DNA from: Selaginella moellendorffii
Taxonomy: Eukaryota; Streptophyta; Lycopodiopsida; Selaginellales; Selaginellaceae
NCBI RefSeq assembly: GCF_000143415.4
Contig: NW_003314314.1
Location: forward strand, 679,443 to 743,442
Reading direction: 5' to 3'
Length of the DNA: 64,000 bases
The position numbers and the translations under genes are program-made. Under the pieces are notes generated by a model, which was given only the letters and a program-made list of their open reading frames with translations, ran no database searches and was not told where the DNA came from. The stretch's first letter is position 1. The number at the start of each line of letters is the position of its first letter. Below are positions 23,634-33,349 of this stretch, in pieces.

Positions 23634-24051
23634 GATGGCATGTATTTATTTAAAAATGTAACTTATTATGGCATGGGGTTCCATGCCATTGTATTAATAT
23701 TAAAAGACAATTCTTTGAGAGGATTTGCATTATACTAGAAGTGTTACAGCATGTTATTGGAAGTTTAACAAGTTATTTTATTAATAAGGGGAAAGTAAAG
23801 ATTGAATGGGGACTTGGGCTCCACCTAGACTCGGAGCAACTAAGCCAATATTAAAAGGATGGAAAGAAATTGGACGACGATGACAAGGAGAAGAGAGAGG
23901 TGAAGTAGTGGCAGGGGGAGGAGAAGTGATTAAGTAGACATTTCCTTGTTTAAAATAAAATGGCATGTGCCTCAATGCAGTTGAATTTTATTATATTTAT
24001 ATACTATATAAAGGTTTGGAAACCTTATTTTACAAGTGGGATAATGACAAT
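23634..24051. other. 3' flank of cargo gene inside the transposon
   Basis: AT-rich, with palindrome copies at about 23672 and 23958, running into the right terminal repeat. No gene seen. Confidence 0.5.
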
Positions 24052-24075
24052 TCCCACTTTAACGAAATAGAGCTT
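24052..24075 (-). repeat. Right terminal inverted repeat
   Basis: TCCCACTTT ... AGAGCTT, the exact reverse complement of the left end. A second TCCCACTT-like motif (AAGTGGGATAA) lies just inside, near 24035-24043. Confidence 0.85.
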
Positions 24076-24904
24076 TCCTCTAGTGTAGTGACTACAGATA
24101 CAATCACATGGTGAGGAAGTCCCAGAGGACAATGGGACTTAGTGGCCGGGCCTGCGGGCCTTGATCTAGTGGCAATGTTGGTGAACATGGCCATGGACGG
24201 AAAAGGGACTTGGCAGGAACTGACAAAGGGATGTTGGGGAAGGCTATTCCCCATGTTTATGGGCATCCTAAGGATGCTAAGGAGTGGATCTGGGATGACC
24301 ACTCATGGATGGACAGCCCAGTCTTGGAGAGATGGGATTGTGATGCAAGTGGTATTGGACCACCAGTGCGGCAAAGGTGAATGGGCATGGCCTTAGCGTA
24401 ACAGGTCAATATGTCAATGGTACCTTTGGGTGTTGGTCTTGGGATCAGACACGTGGAGCACTTGGACCAAGTGCAAAGGTTGAGTGGCGGGGATGCCATT
24501 CTTGGGGCTAGCAAGCCCAAGTCCAAAATAGGACTTATGGAGGTTGTGAGTGAAACTCCTCCAAGTGGTCGAAGGTGTGGTTAAGTGACTAAAGTAGAAT
24601 GGAAAAATTTAATCGCTTACATGTAAGTGGTGTCAGACCACCAGTGTGACCAAGGTGAATGGGCATGGCCTTAGTGTAACAGACTGATATGTCGGTGGTA
24701 CCTTGGGGTGTCAGTCATATGATCGGACACGTGGAGCACTGGACCAAGTGCAATGGTTGAGTGGCATGGATGTCATTCTTGGGGCTAGCAAGTCCCTAAG
24801 TCCAAAATAGGACTTATGAAGGTTGTGAGTGAGACTCATCCAAATGGTCGGAGGTGTGGTTAAGTGACTAAAGTAGAATGGAAAATCTAGTCGCTTACAA
24901 AGGA

Positions 24905-25200
24905 GTCCGAGATAAAGTCCGAAAAAGAGTTTTAGATGGAGTCCAAGATGGAGTCTAAGATAGAGTTTGAGATGGAGTTTGAGATGGAATCTGAAATGGA
25001 ATCTGAAAAAGAGTCCAAGATGAAGTTCGAGAAGGAGTTCAAAATGGAGTCCAAAATGGAGTCTAAGATGGAGTCCAAAAAGGAGTTTGAGACTGAGACC
25101 AAGATTGAGATTGAGATTGAGACCGAGACCGAGACTGAGTCCAAGTCTAAAACCAAGTCTGAGTTCAAGTCTAAGTCTAAGTCCAAGTCCAAAAGTGAAA
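24905..25200 (+). repeat. GAG-hexamer minisatellite, degenerate copy
   Basis: Same array type as at 3257, 8786 and 10257 but with more substitutions, ending AAGTCCAAAAGTG before the conserved CCCTAGGGGGTTT. Confidence 0.8.
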
Positions 25201-26045
25201 TTCTCCCAAACCCTAGGGGGTTTAGTGAGTCCCTATAGGATAGTAGAGGGAGGACTCTAGTAGAACTAGTTTGATAAGGAAAGGTTAGTATAACCAAGGA
25301 AGATTACACCCATATGGTAAGTTGATATAACCACTAAGGAGTCCAAGGCTAGAGTGAATACAGATGGACAAATGGGGTAACTTGGTAAAGTGTTCAAAAG
25401 TTAACTTTAACTCTTTTGAGAGATCGAATGGTTAATGCTCACAATCCAAGTGTGGGTGACTTACTTAAATACCTTGCATAATTTATCAGAACCTCACTCT
25501 AACCACATGGCTAGGGCACTCTAGTGGTAGAATGTGGGAAGAGTATCTACAAGGTTTGCATAAAGCCACAATGTTTCAAAATATTGTCCTAAAGTTTTAG
25601 ATTGTGGAAAGGAAGAAGAACAATCCTCTTGCATAATAACCAAAAGTATAATCATATAGTAAGGAAGTTTTAGAAGTCAATAGGACTTAATGGTTGGGCT
25701 TTCAAGCCCTCATTCAATAGCAGTGTTGATGGCCTTGCTATGGATGGAGAAAGACTTAATGGGGACTAAAGAAATGATATTGGGGAAAGGTGTTCTTCAT
25801 ATCTCTAGGCATATTAAGGATGCTAAGATATGGTAATGGGATGACCATTAGTGGTACCTTTGGGTGTCTATAGTAAGATTAAACATATGGAGCACTTGAA
25901 CCAAATGCAAAAGTAGAGTGGCATAAAGGCCATTCACAGGGTTAGCAAGTCTTTAAATTGAGAATAAGACTTATGGAGGTTGTGAGTAAGACTTTTCCAA
26001 GTTATCAAATGATTAAAATAGAATGAAAAAATTAATCATTTCCCA
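24905..26045 (+). mobile_element. Right part of the old host LTR
   Basis: Continues the LTR broken at 3051: minisatellite (24905-25200, degenerate GAGTCC units), the CCCTAGGGGGTTT block, then the conserved second half to about 26045. It is the most diverged copy of the family (GAG units often GAATCT or AAATGG), consistent with being the oldest layer of the nest. Confidence 0.7.
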
Positions 26046-26267
26046 AAATTGGTTTTTGGTCTTAGCCTTACTTACACACATTGTTGCTATTTGCTATGGC
26101 TTCAATCTTGCCACTAGTATATGGTTTTAGCTATGAATTGTCAGGCTCCCATTTCTACTACTTAAATCTTTATAAACATCCTTCCCAATTGTTAGAAATT
26201 CCTACAAAGAATTAATATAATTTTAATATTGTATTATAATATTATCACTAAAATTATCAATACTATT

Positions 26268-26422
26268 ATGAAATCCAAGTGTACTGCTATAATGCCATAC
26301 ATTAATATTAGCATAGTAGCTATCGGATTAGTTTCAATTCAAACCACTCACTCTTATAAAAATTTTGGGCTAATTGATATGCACATTTTCTATATTCCTT
26401 TTCCATATCCCATACACTCACA
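26268..26422 (+). repeat. 5' LTR of the gypsy element
   Basis: About 155 bp, starting TGAAATCCAAGTG and ending CCCATACACTCACA. It matches 31794-31963 and a third, isolated copy near 52410-52560. Confidence 0.65.
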
Positions 26423-26779
26423 TTGGTGGAGGTGAAGGGCATTTGTGATTGTTTGTAAAGAGTGCTTGAATTTGGGATTTTGGCTTATATCTAACTTTTG
26501 CATTGTAAATCTAGCCCTTTCCATTTCCTTTCTTTTGTTATTTCCTTTTGGGATTTTTGTTTAGATCTAGCTTTTGCATTGTCTAAATCTCCCTTTCCTT
26601 CTAGCTTTTTTACATTTCTTTTCTTTTGCTTTTTCTTTTTCATTCATCTTTATGGCAAAGTAGCAATTTCCTCCTTTGACTTTGGAGCAGCAATTGGTGC
26701 GATTGCTCAATGTTATGCGATTGCAATTAAACAACCAAATTTAATTGCTGATGGAGTTCTTTCATGGGAATCTTAGGGA

Positions 26780-27240
26780 TGATGTGTACCATTGATTTGA
26801 TCATTTCATGGTGATTACCACATATCATTCTTAGGATGATGCTCAACGTTTGCGTGAATTTCCCATGTATCTCCAAAGGATGGTGTTGCAGTGGTATAAT
26901 GGTTTGAGCACAGCCACTTATAGGGACTAAAGTATTCTCCTAGATGTCTTCAAACACGCATTTGAACATGCCGACGATTATAATGATGCCTTTTAACAAT
27001 TGTATTGTCTTCGTCAAGAGCCATCTGAGTCAGTAATGCAATTTGGCATTCATTTCCAAAGCCTCTTGCTTTGTGCGGAGTCAAATAAGTTAAAGCGGAT
27101 CAAGCTAGGAATGTTATGGCCAACACTTTGTTAAGATCTTGTAAGACTTATGTATGCATTTGCTCCAACCACCCTTGACGATGCCCTTCACTTGGCATAA
27201 CATTATAAGACGTTATCTCTTCCACTTTTCATTGTACATC
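26780..27240 (+). pseudogene. gag remnant
   Basis: Reading through stops gives FPMYLQRMVLQWYNGL, DVFKHAFEHADDYNDAF and QFGIHFQSLLLC, the pattern of a plant retrotransposon gag domain (W-Y/F-L around the YLQG..A..WF region). Several in-frame stops. Confidence 0.55.
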
Positions 27241-27595
27241 CTTCAACTCTACTTCCTATGGGAGATAGTTCTATTCTAATGGAAGTTGATGCTATTGCTA
27301 CTTGAGTTTAAGGACAAGGGCGAGGACATGGTCATGGCCATGATGTTCACTATTGGGCATGTGATGAAGCTAGTCACACTTATCAGTATTGTTGGTATTT
27401 TCCGAATTGGCGGCCTTCATTTCCTGGGTGGAGACCTTGGTGTCAACAACGTTCTATTGGTGATACTACGGTAGAAGGTCTGGACACCAAGATGCATATG
27501 GGAAATAAGGAGTCGCATGAGTAATGTAGGGACCTTGCATGAATAAGTTAGTGGCCCTTCCATCTTTCTTTCAAGAGTATCATTAAGGGGTTCAT

Positions 27596-27796
27596 TTGGC
27601 ACAAGTTCATCCAGTGTTTACTTTCCAAACTCGCTTTTATAATAAGAGGGCTTTTATTATTCTCTTTGTGTTGGTTGATATAGGTTCAAGTTTATCTTCT
27701 ATTACTCGACCTGTTGCAACACGTTGCTATCTACATTTGCATCGTGCAATAGAGCTAGTCTTCATTCTTTATGGCAACAGCCATACACATGGTGCA
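27596..27796 (+). pseudogene. Aspartic protease remnant, N-terminal half
   Basis: FVLVDIGSSLSSI is a decayed form of the D-[ST]-G-[AS] active site. The matching C-terminal half (FDFIFGMY, from FD-ILGMDWL) lies after the TRIM insertion near 28640. Confidence 0.6.
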
Positions 27797-28570
27797 TGAG
27801 ATGAGACAAACTGTAAGCAACCAAAGGGAACAATTCGAAAAACGATCTATAGGGTTCAAATATAGAGGAAAAGGACCCATGAATAAGAGTGCACCCCCTT
27901 TTCCAATCGGTTAAAGGTCTTGGGATAGTTGGGGTTAAGCGTCCTTGGGTTTGAATAGTACTGGGCTGGGTGACCTTCCGAGAAATCCAAATTCAAGAAC
28001 TTACATTTGGTATCAGAGCGGTCTCAAATCCGACTTTGTTGGTTGGCTAGGGGAATCACACCACATGTTGATTGACATCTGGCTGGTCCAATTTGCTCCC
28101 ACTAGGCTGAGGGGTAGGGTGTCAAGAGAGTGGGGCTCTTGGGAGAGCTGCGGCTCTCAGCTTCCGTTCACAAGGGTGTGAACTTGTGAAAGGGTCCATG
28201 AACAAGATTGCACCGAGCGGGGCTCTTGGGAGAGCTACGGCTCTCAACTGGTCCAATTTACTCCCACTGGGCTCGATCTGAGGGGTCGGGTGTCAAGAGA
28301 GCGGGGTTCTCGGAAGAGCTACAGCTCTCAGCTTCCGTTCATGAGGGTGTGAACTTGCAGGGAAGTGTGGTGGATTATAAGCAACCAAAGGGAACGACTC
28401 AAAAGACGATCCATAGAGGTTCAAATATAAAGGGAAAGGGCCCATAAACAAAAGTGCACCCTCTTTTCCAATCGGTTAAGGGTTTTGGGATAGTTAGAGT
28501 TAAATATCCTTGGGTTTGATTAGTATTGGGCTGGATGACCTCCTGGGAAGTCCAAATTCAAGAGTTTACA
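27797..28570 (+). mobile_element. TRIM-like mini LTR retrotransposon
   Basis: Two matching repeats of about 205 bp (27797-28005 and 28367-28570; shared blocks AAGCAACCAAAGGGAAC, CCTTTTCCAATCGGTTAA and TCCAAATTCAAGA) end in TTACA. The first is followed at once by TTTGGTATCAGAGCGG, an exact plant tRNA-iMet primer site. The internal region is only about 360 bp and non-coding, and contains a tandem duplication of a block with GGGCTCTTGGGAGAGCTGCG and TCCGTTCACAAGGGTGTGAA (about 28110-28185 and 28282-28362). It sits inside the protease gene of the gypsy element. No clear 5-bp target duplication. Confidence 0.7.
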
Positions 28571-28879
28571 TGGACTTAGTGGTGCGTATGGGAGATTTCG
28601 AACTTGAGTTGCAATCATTACCGGTGGTACTGAGTTAAGCTTTTGACTTTATTTTTGGTATGTATTAGTTGCAGTACAATCATGTTAAATGTGACTTTGA
28701 AGCTTCTCCCCTTTATCTCATACTTTTTTATATTTCATTCATTCCTCTCACTTCCATACCTTTTTGTCACTTTGCTTCTACTTTTGCTTTCATTACTTTT
28801 GTTTCCCCATTACTTCCTTTTGTTTTTTTATTTTGTTCCACTCTTCCCCTTTTCGATCCCTTTGACAGTCTTTGTGTTG

Positions 28880-29760
28880 TAGTGGTTGACCAGCTCATGA
28901 AGGAATATGCCAATCTCTTTGAATTTGATCTATCATTTGGGGCCAAGATTGCCACACATCATTTGATTCCAATTGAGGATGCTCATCTAATCAAGGTTCC
29001 TATTTGTCATCGGTCACCTAAAGAGATCAAAATTTTACGTGCAAATATCAAAGAAATGTTAGAGAAGGGTGTTATTCGAAAATCACGAAGTCCTTGAGCA
29101 TATAAACTTCATCTTGTGAAGAAATGTTAGAGAAGGGTGTTATTCAAAAATTGTGAAGTCCTTGAGTATATAAACCTTATCTTATGATAAAGCCTAATGA
29201 GAGTATTCATTTTTACATCGACTATTATCTGTTAAACGAAGTGACAATCTCAGATATATACCCTTTTCCTTATACTGTTGATCTCTTAAATCATTTAGGG
29301 AGAAGTCGCTGATTCACTAAACTAGATCTTGCTTTTGGGTATTAGTAAGTATCAATGGCTAAAGAAGATATTCCTAAAACTACTTTTCATACATCGTTTG
29401 GTTTGTATGAGTTTTTGATGATGTCATTTAGTTTGAACAATGCTTCAGCAACTTTCCAGCGAATAATGGATAAAGTTCTTTGTGATATGCTAAAGGTGAC
29501 TGTTGACTTCATTGATGATGACTTGATCCATTTGGAAGAGATGTGGGAAGAACACATCTATAATGTTCATAAAGTGTTAAATTGGTTACAAGAAGTTGGT
29601 TTAAAGCTAAAACGGTCAAAGTGTGTGTTTGGGTCCAAGGACACAAGTTATCTTGGTACCATATTTTTAGTAAGGGTTTACAAGTTGATTTTAACAAACT
29701 TGTGGCTGTTCTTAAGTTTCCTACTCTAAAGTGTGTGAATGATGTATAGTGCTTCTTAAG
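28880..29760 (+). pseudogene. Reverse transcriptase remnant
   Basis: Segments HHLIPIEDAHLIKVPICHR and LRANIKEMLEKGVIRKSRSP, then KTTFHTSFGLYEFLMMSF and VDFIDDDL (decayed YxDD), follow the order of a gypsy RT. Broken by stops near 29096, with a 60-base block (AGAAATGTTAGAGAAGGGTG) duplicated at 29052 and 29122. Confidence 0.7.
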
Positions 29761-29819
29761 CAAAGTGCAATATCTTTGTCATTTTGTGGATCATCTTTTT
29801 GATCGCACTGCACCGTTGT

Positions 29820-30310
29820 GAGCATTGTTGAAGTCATCAATGTCATCTTTCATCTGGTCTGTAGACTATGAGCGGGCATTTATAGATCTCAAGAAGCTAT
29901 TGACAACTCCTCCGGTTTTAGCATATTTTAATTACACTCGACCTTTCATTTTGCACGTGGATACTCTTGATATTAATCTTGGAAGTGTATTAATGCAAGG
30001 GAACCTGAGTGTGCCTGGATAACACCATCCCATTACATATATAAACCGTACATTACAACCAATAGAGGCAAACTACTCCATGATAGAGGAGTGTTTAGGA
30101 GTAGTCTAGGGTTTCGAGAAACTTCATACATATCTACATGGTTCTTAAACATTACTAGAAGGTGATCATATTGCTGTTATTTCATTATTGAAGCGGAAGA
30201 ACCTAGTTAGTCATATTGCTCAGTGGGTTTTGAGGCTTTAAATATATAATTTTGATATTATTTATCACCCAAGGAGTTCTATGGTTGATGCTGATGCCCT
30301 TTCTTAGGCT
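29820..30310 (+). pseudogene. RNase H remnant
   Basis: DYERAFIDLKKLLTTPPVLA and FILHVDTLDINLGSVLMQ correspond to the gypsy RNase H start (ETDAS.-G-G..L.Q pattern), followed through stops by NLVSHIAQWVLRL and a VDADALS-like end. Confidence 0.65.
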
Positions 30311-30739
30311 CTTCTTCCCTCTTTGCTCTCTTCTTATGTTTTTTACAAGCCTGTTGGTCCAGCATCAATGAATTTTCTAAATAAAAATTCTATGCCATCT
30401 GCGGTTGTTGTACTTGATGTTCAGTGTGCTTAAAGTGTAGAGCAAAATTTACCTTCTTTTGATGAAGTTCATAAGGTTCAAAAAATTGAGCCATGGATTC
30501 AAAAAATTCAAGATGGGTTTTAGAATTTTGCATCACTTGTTGATGATTTGCCATTCTAGCATTTATATTTTCAATATCACATTGAAGATGATTTTCTTTA
30601 TTTTGTGGGGATAAATCCTGGTGATCATTTATGGCTAATGATGCTTTCAATCTTTATTCTATGGTTTCTCTATGCTTACCATGATTCTCCTATTTTATGT
30701 GAGTATATAGGATATTGTTGTGTGACCAAGAAGCTGTGC

Positions 30740-31220
30740 AAATCTTTCTATTTGTTGGAAATGCAATGTAATACTATCCAATATGTGTGTAACTGTATTT
30801 AGTGCCAAACTCATAATATTCCCCCTCGTGCTGCAAAAAGACAGTTGGAGTCAATTGCAATTCCTCGTTCATTTGAGTTCGTGGTATTTAATCTTATGGG
30901 ACCTTTTCCACAATTGATTATTAGCAATGAATATGTTATTATTGTTTCTGACTACTTGACTCATTGGGTAGAGGTTGGTGCTTTTGCTAGTGCTTCTGCA
31001 ATTGCTATTAGATATTTCCTCCTCAATTAAGTGGTATTTCAGTATTCTTGTCTGGAATGGGATAATGACCTTGCATTTATAGCTGAGGTATTTCATATTT
31101 TGACATCTCGGTTGGGGATATACCACACTTTCACTAGTGCTTATCACCCACATTCAAACAATTTGGTGGAATGGCTCATTGGACATTCAAAGGGATGATT
31201 GCGAAAGGATTCAAAGGGAT
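30740..31220 (+). pseudogene. Integrase remnant
   Basis: CQTHNIPPRAA (zinc-binding end), VFNLMGPFPQLI, SDYLTHWVEV and YHTFTSAYHPHSNNLVEW match the catalytic core of gypsy integrases. Several stops; the C-terminal part is lost after about 31200, where a short GGGATGATCGCGAA block is triplicated. Confidence 0.65.
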
Positions 31221-32130
31221 AATCAAAGGGATGATCGCGAAGGGATTCAAAAGGATGATCATGAGTTCTATTGATGCTTCGCTATATAAACTTCTATATG
31301 GTCATTTAAGTTTATCTTCATAATTGCCACGAGCTACCGATGTTAGGTCGTAAGATCAAGTATATATTTGATGAGTATTCTTCCACTTGTCTAAGTAGAG
31401 TTTGCCGAACACCTGAGCCATCTATAAATGGGACAACCATGGCATTATAACTCCCATCATCGTTCACTGGTGGAGTACAAAGTGGATGACTGAGTGTTAA
31501 TTTATTTTCCCCATCTTGGTTTATCTAAAGGGCTTCTTGCTCAAAGCAAAGGACCATATTAGGTGTTACGGCAAGTTGGATTGCAAATTTATGAGGTTTG
31601 GTATGATATCTAGCAAACCAATTCTTTATAAATTATGCATGTGCAATGATTAAAACACTTCTTACAAAGGTATCAGAAACAACTAACACCGCCTACAAAT
31701 CCACTAATGCCTCCTCTTGATGTTCCTCCAAATCCCAGCCTATCTATAAGAGAACTCTGATGGTTTTCCATTATTTCAAGAGGAGGGGATGATGTAATGT
31801 TTAAGTATATGGCTATGATACCATATATTAATAATAGCATAGTGGGATTTTAGTAACTGTTAGATTGGTTTCAATCTGGACCATTTGTTCTTATATATAA
31901 GTTAGGGTTTTTAAGTTAATTGATATGCACATTTTCTATATTCCCTTTCTATATCCCATACACTCTATAAATATTATAATATACATATAGCTTAATAAGG
32001 TTATGTTAAAATTTCTTAACCCCCATTGACTTTGCTACTGCGCTAGTGCAAAAGCTCATTTTCCTTGTTATTGGCCTTATACCTAGCAAGTGTCATTCTC
32101 AGAATCAAGGAGTTAATTGCTTTGATACTA

Positions 32131-32267
32131 TGTTAATAGTGGAGAGATGTGCACAAGGAGGAAAAATTCTTTGTGTATTTCAACTATAATATATGGACAA
32201 ATACATATACATAGAAATTACTACCACATGGGCATAATTACATGCCACATCATCTATACCTCTAACA
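32131..32267 (-). mobile_element. SMART/TRIM-like LTR with tRNA-Met primer site
   Basis: On the minus strand it starts TGTTAGAGGTATAG and ends CTATTAACA (137 bp), and is followed at once by TAGTATCAAAGCAATT, close to the tRNA-iMet primer site. It is therefore a 5' LTR whose second LTR is missing. It interrupts the 3' end of the HSPA12-like pseudogene. The related copy is at 2332-2459. Confidence 0.65.
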
Positions 32268-32815
32268 CACTGCTCCTTTGCAAATGGCAACATCTGGTGA
32301 TGGAGGAGAGATCACCTCTCTTGTCACGTCAGCATTACTCTGGTACTCCTCCATGATCTTTATCACGAGGCTCTCTGAAAATCCGCCACCCAAAAAGACA
32401 TGCTTGATCATCGTGTCATGAGAGGCAACCTTCTCCACCTCGGTGTCAAGGGTGGATCTCCTCATAATACTTCTCACCATGACCCTCTATGCATCCCAGC
32501 TGCCCATCAAATAGCTTCCATAGAAGCTCAAACAGTTTGACACCAGTTCCATTGAAACTACTCTTTCCAAGCGATCCCAGCCACCATCTGATGATGTTCT
32601 CTAGACACCCAATCTTTCTGATCAGTAAGTCGAGAAATTTCTTGTCAACATAAGTTCCTCCTCCCAGTCCCCCAGAACTGGCACCTTCATGTTTGGCACC
32701 TCTCATTCGTGCATCACTCTCATCCGGATGGTGTGCGACGCTTCCACAACTGGCCAGATGGGAGTAGAAAACTAGTCCCAAAATCCAAGCCCACTATCAC
32801 CTTTGCTTGAAGAAC
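32268..32815 (-). pseudogene. HSPA12/Hsp70-like pseudogene
   Basis: Minus strand: KVIVGLDFGTSF (Hsp70 phosphate-1 motif) near 32810-32775, then after a gap AKHEGASSGGLGGGTYVDKKF, then in another frame HVFLGGGFSESLVIKIMEEY and VISPPSPDVAICKGAV. These are the start, middle and C-terminal motifs of plant HSPA12-like ATPases, so most of the ATPase domain between them is deleted. Frame changes occur near 32760 and 32460. The LTR at 32131-32267 cuts off the last codons. Upstream on the same strand lies the mL43 gene. Confidence 0.7.
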
Positions 32816-32927
32816 GAGAGCTGGAAACCATAGCTGTGCCACTACCACCACCCAAGACCGCCTAGAGCTTGTTTGACACCAATACGAGCCGAATCTCATT
32901 AATAAGCGAAATAACAGTCTGAAGGTC

Positions 32928-33048
32928 TTCATGATCTTCTTTTGTTAATAGAGAAAACTCTGGCAATATTTTCTTTGTGTTCAGCCATCATGATCTTCTT
33001 TTGTTAATAGAGAAAACTCTGGCAATATTTTCTTTGTGTTCAGCGTTT
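32928..33048. repeat. Tandem duplication, about 62 bp
   Basis: TCATGATCTTCTTTTGTTAA followed by the CTCTGGCAATATTTTCTTTG block occurs twice in direct succession (about 32927 and 32989). Confidence 0.8.
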
Positions 33049-33349
33049 ATTGCTACCATCTCTGAGATCAACGCAGTCGAGATTCTAGGGCTGGAAATAT
33101 CAAAAGTACCAACAAAGATCTTTGTCAAGAGGTAAGCAAATCGGCTTGATGTTGGGAGCTACACAGCTTTTCCCAACTCCGTCTCAAAGATGTTCTTCAC
33201 TAAGCTTGATCTTGTAATAGTCCTCGTCGTCCTGCATCGATTCTTCCACAGCTTCAAACACCTTGAAACCATCTTAGGAACAAATTACCGTGGTTTGGAA
33301 ATTATAAAAGAGGAAAAACAGGACTTTCGAGTTTACCTCCACGTAAAAA

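Larger units (their letters stand above)
11782..23980. repeat. Dispersed palindromic repeat family (about 24 copies)
   Basis: Core GGCATGAGGCCTCATGCC, usually flanked by AAT on the left and ATT on the right, which makes a near-perfect 24-bp palindrome. Copies, by approximate start: 11782, 11868, 12262, 12468, 12629, 12774, 14118, 14172, 15778, 15848, 15943, 16545, 16622, 18064, 18139, 18201, 19474, 20966, 21109, 21294, 22515, 22590, 23672, 23958. They occur in spacers, introns and coding sequence, and the arms often carry paired changes (for example GGCGTGTGGCCTCACGCC). None is seen outside 11239-24075. Confidence 0.85.
11239..24075. mobile_element. 12.8-kb TIR DNA transposon with transposase-like and cargo genes
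   Basis: Bounded by 24-bp perfect terminal inverted repeats (11239-11262 and 24052-24075, starting AAGCTCTATTTCG) and flanked by TCCT on both sides (11235-11238, 24076-24079). Removing it rejoins an LTR sequence that is continuous in sister copies. Inside are two divergent genes: a minus-strand DUF7869/DDE-like transposase gene (15298-12869) and a plus-strand multi-domain gene (18036-23633). There is also a small minus-strand frame, a 2.3-kb divergent intergenic region, and about two dozen copies of a short palindrome found nowhere else in the window. Superfamily is unassigned: TIR length and a probable 4-bp duplication do not match hAT, CACTA or Mutator. Element borders are well supported; gene functions less so. 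Confidence 0.8.
10023..24621 (+). mobile_element. Solo LTR of the same family, split by a DNA transposon
   Basis: The first segment is 10023-11238 (TGTGAGACACAAAATCCC ...) and the second 24080-24621 (... AATCGCTTACA). The TGTAA duplication flanks it. Net length is about 1.76 kb, and no internal region of the element is attached, so it arose by LTR-LTR recombination after insertion. It is itself interrupted by the 12.8-kb TIR transposon. Confidence 0.78.
3052..24899 (+). mobile_element. Non-autonomous LTR retrotransposon (LARD-like), complete but nested
   Basis: The 5' LTR (3052-4526) starts TGTGAGACACAAAATCCC. The internal part is 4527-8581. The 3' LTR (8582-10022 plus 24627-24899) starts TGTAAGACACAAAATCCC and ends TCGCTTACA. 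Both outer edges carry the same five bases, AAGGA (3047-3051 and 24900-24904), a normal LTR-element target duplication, so the ends are well fixed. The internal 4 kb has no gag, protease, polymerase or integrase frame that I can find, and the longest frames are under 80 codons. Large LTRs with a long non-coding core fit the LARD class, moved in trans by an autonomous relative. Most of the span is later insertions (see 10023-24621 and 11239-24075). Confidence 0.8.
26268..31963 (+). mobile_element. Decayed Ty3/gypsy LTR retrotransposon
   Basis: Two short matching LTRs (about 26268-26422 and 31794-31963, sharing TTGATATGCACATTTTCTAT and CCCATACACTC) enclose gag, protease, reverse transcriptase, RNase H and integrase remnants in that order, which is the Ty3/gypsy order. 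A polypurine stretch AAGAGGAGGGGATGA precedes the 3' LTR. Numerous stops of all three kinds and frameshifts show it is long dead. A TRIM-like element (27797-28570) is inserted in the protease region. Confidence 0.75.

Noticed and set aside
11782-23980. CRISPR-like array from the palindromic repeats
   Set aside because: Spacing is irregular (tens of bases to over a kilobase), the repeats lie in coding and intron sequence, and the genome is eukaryotic.
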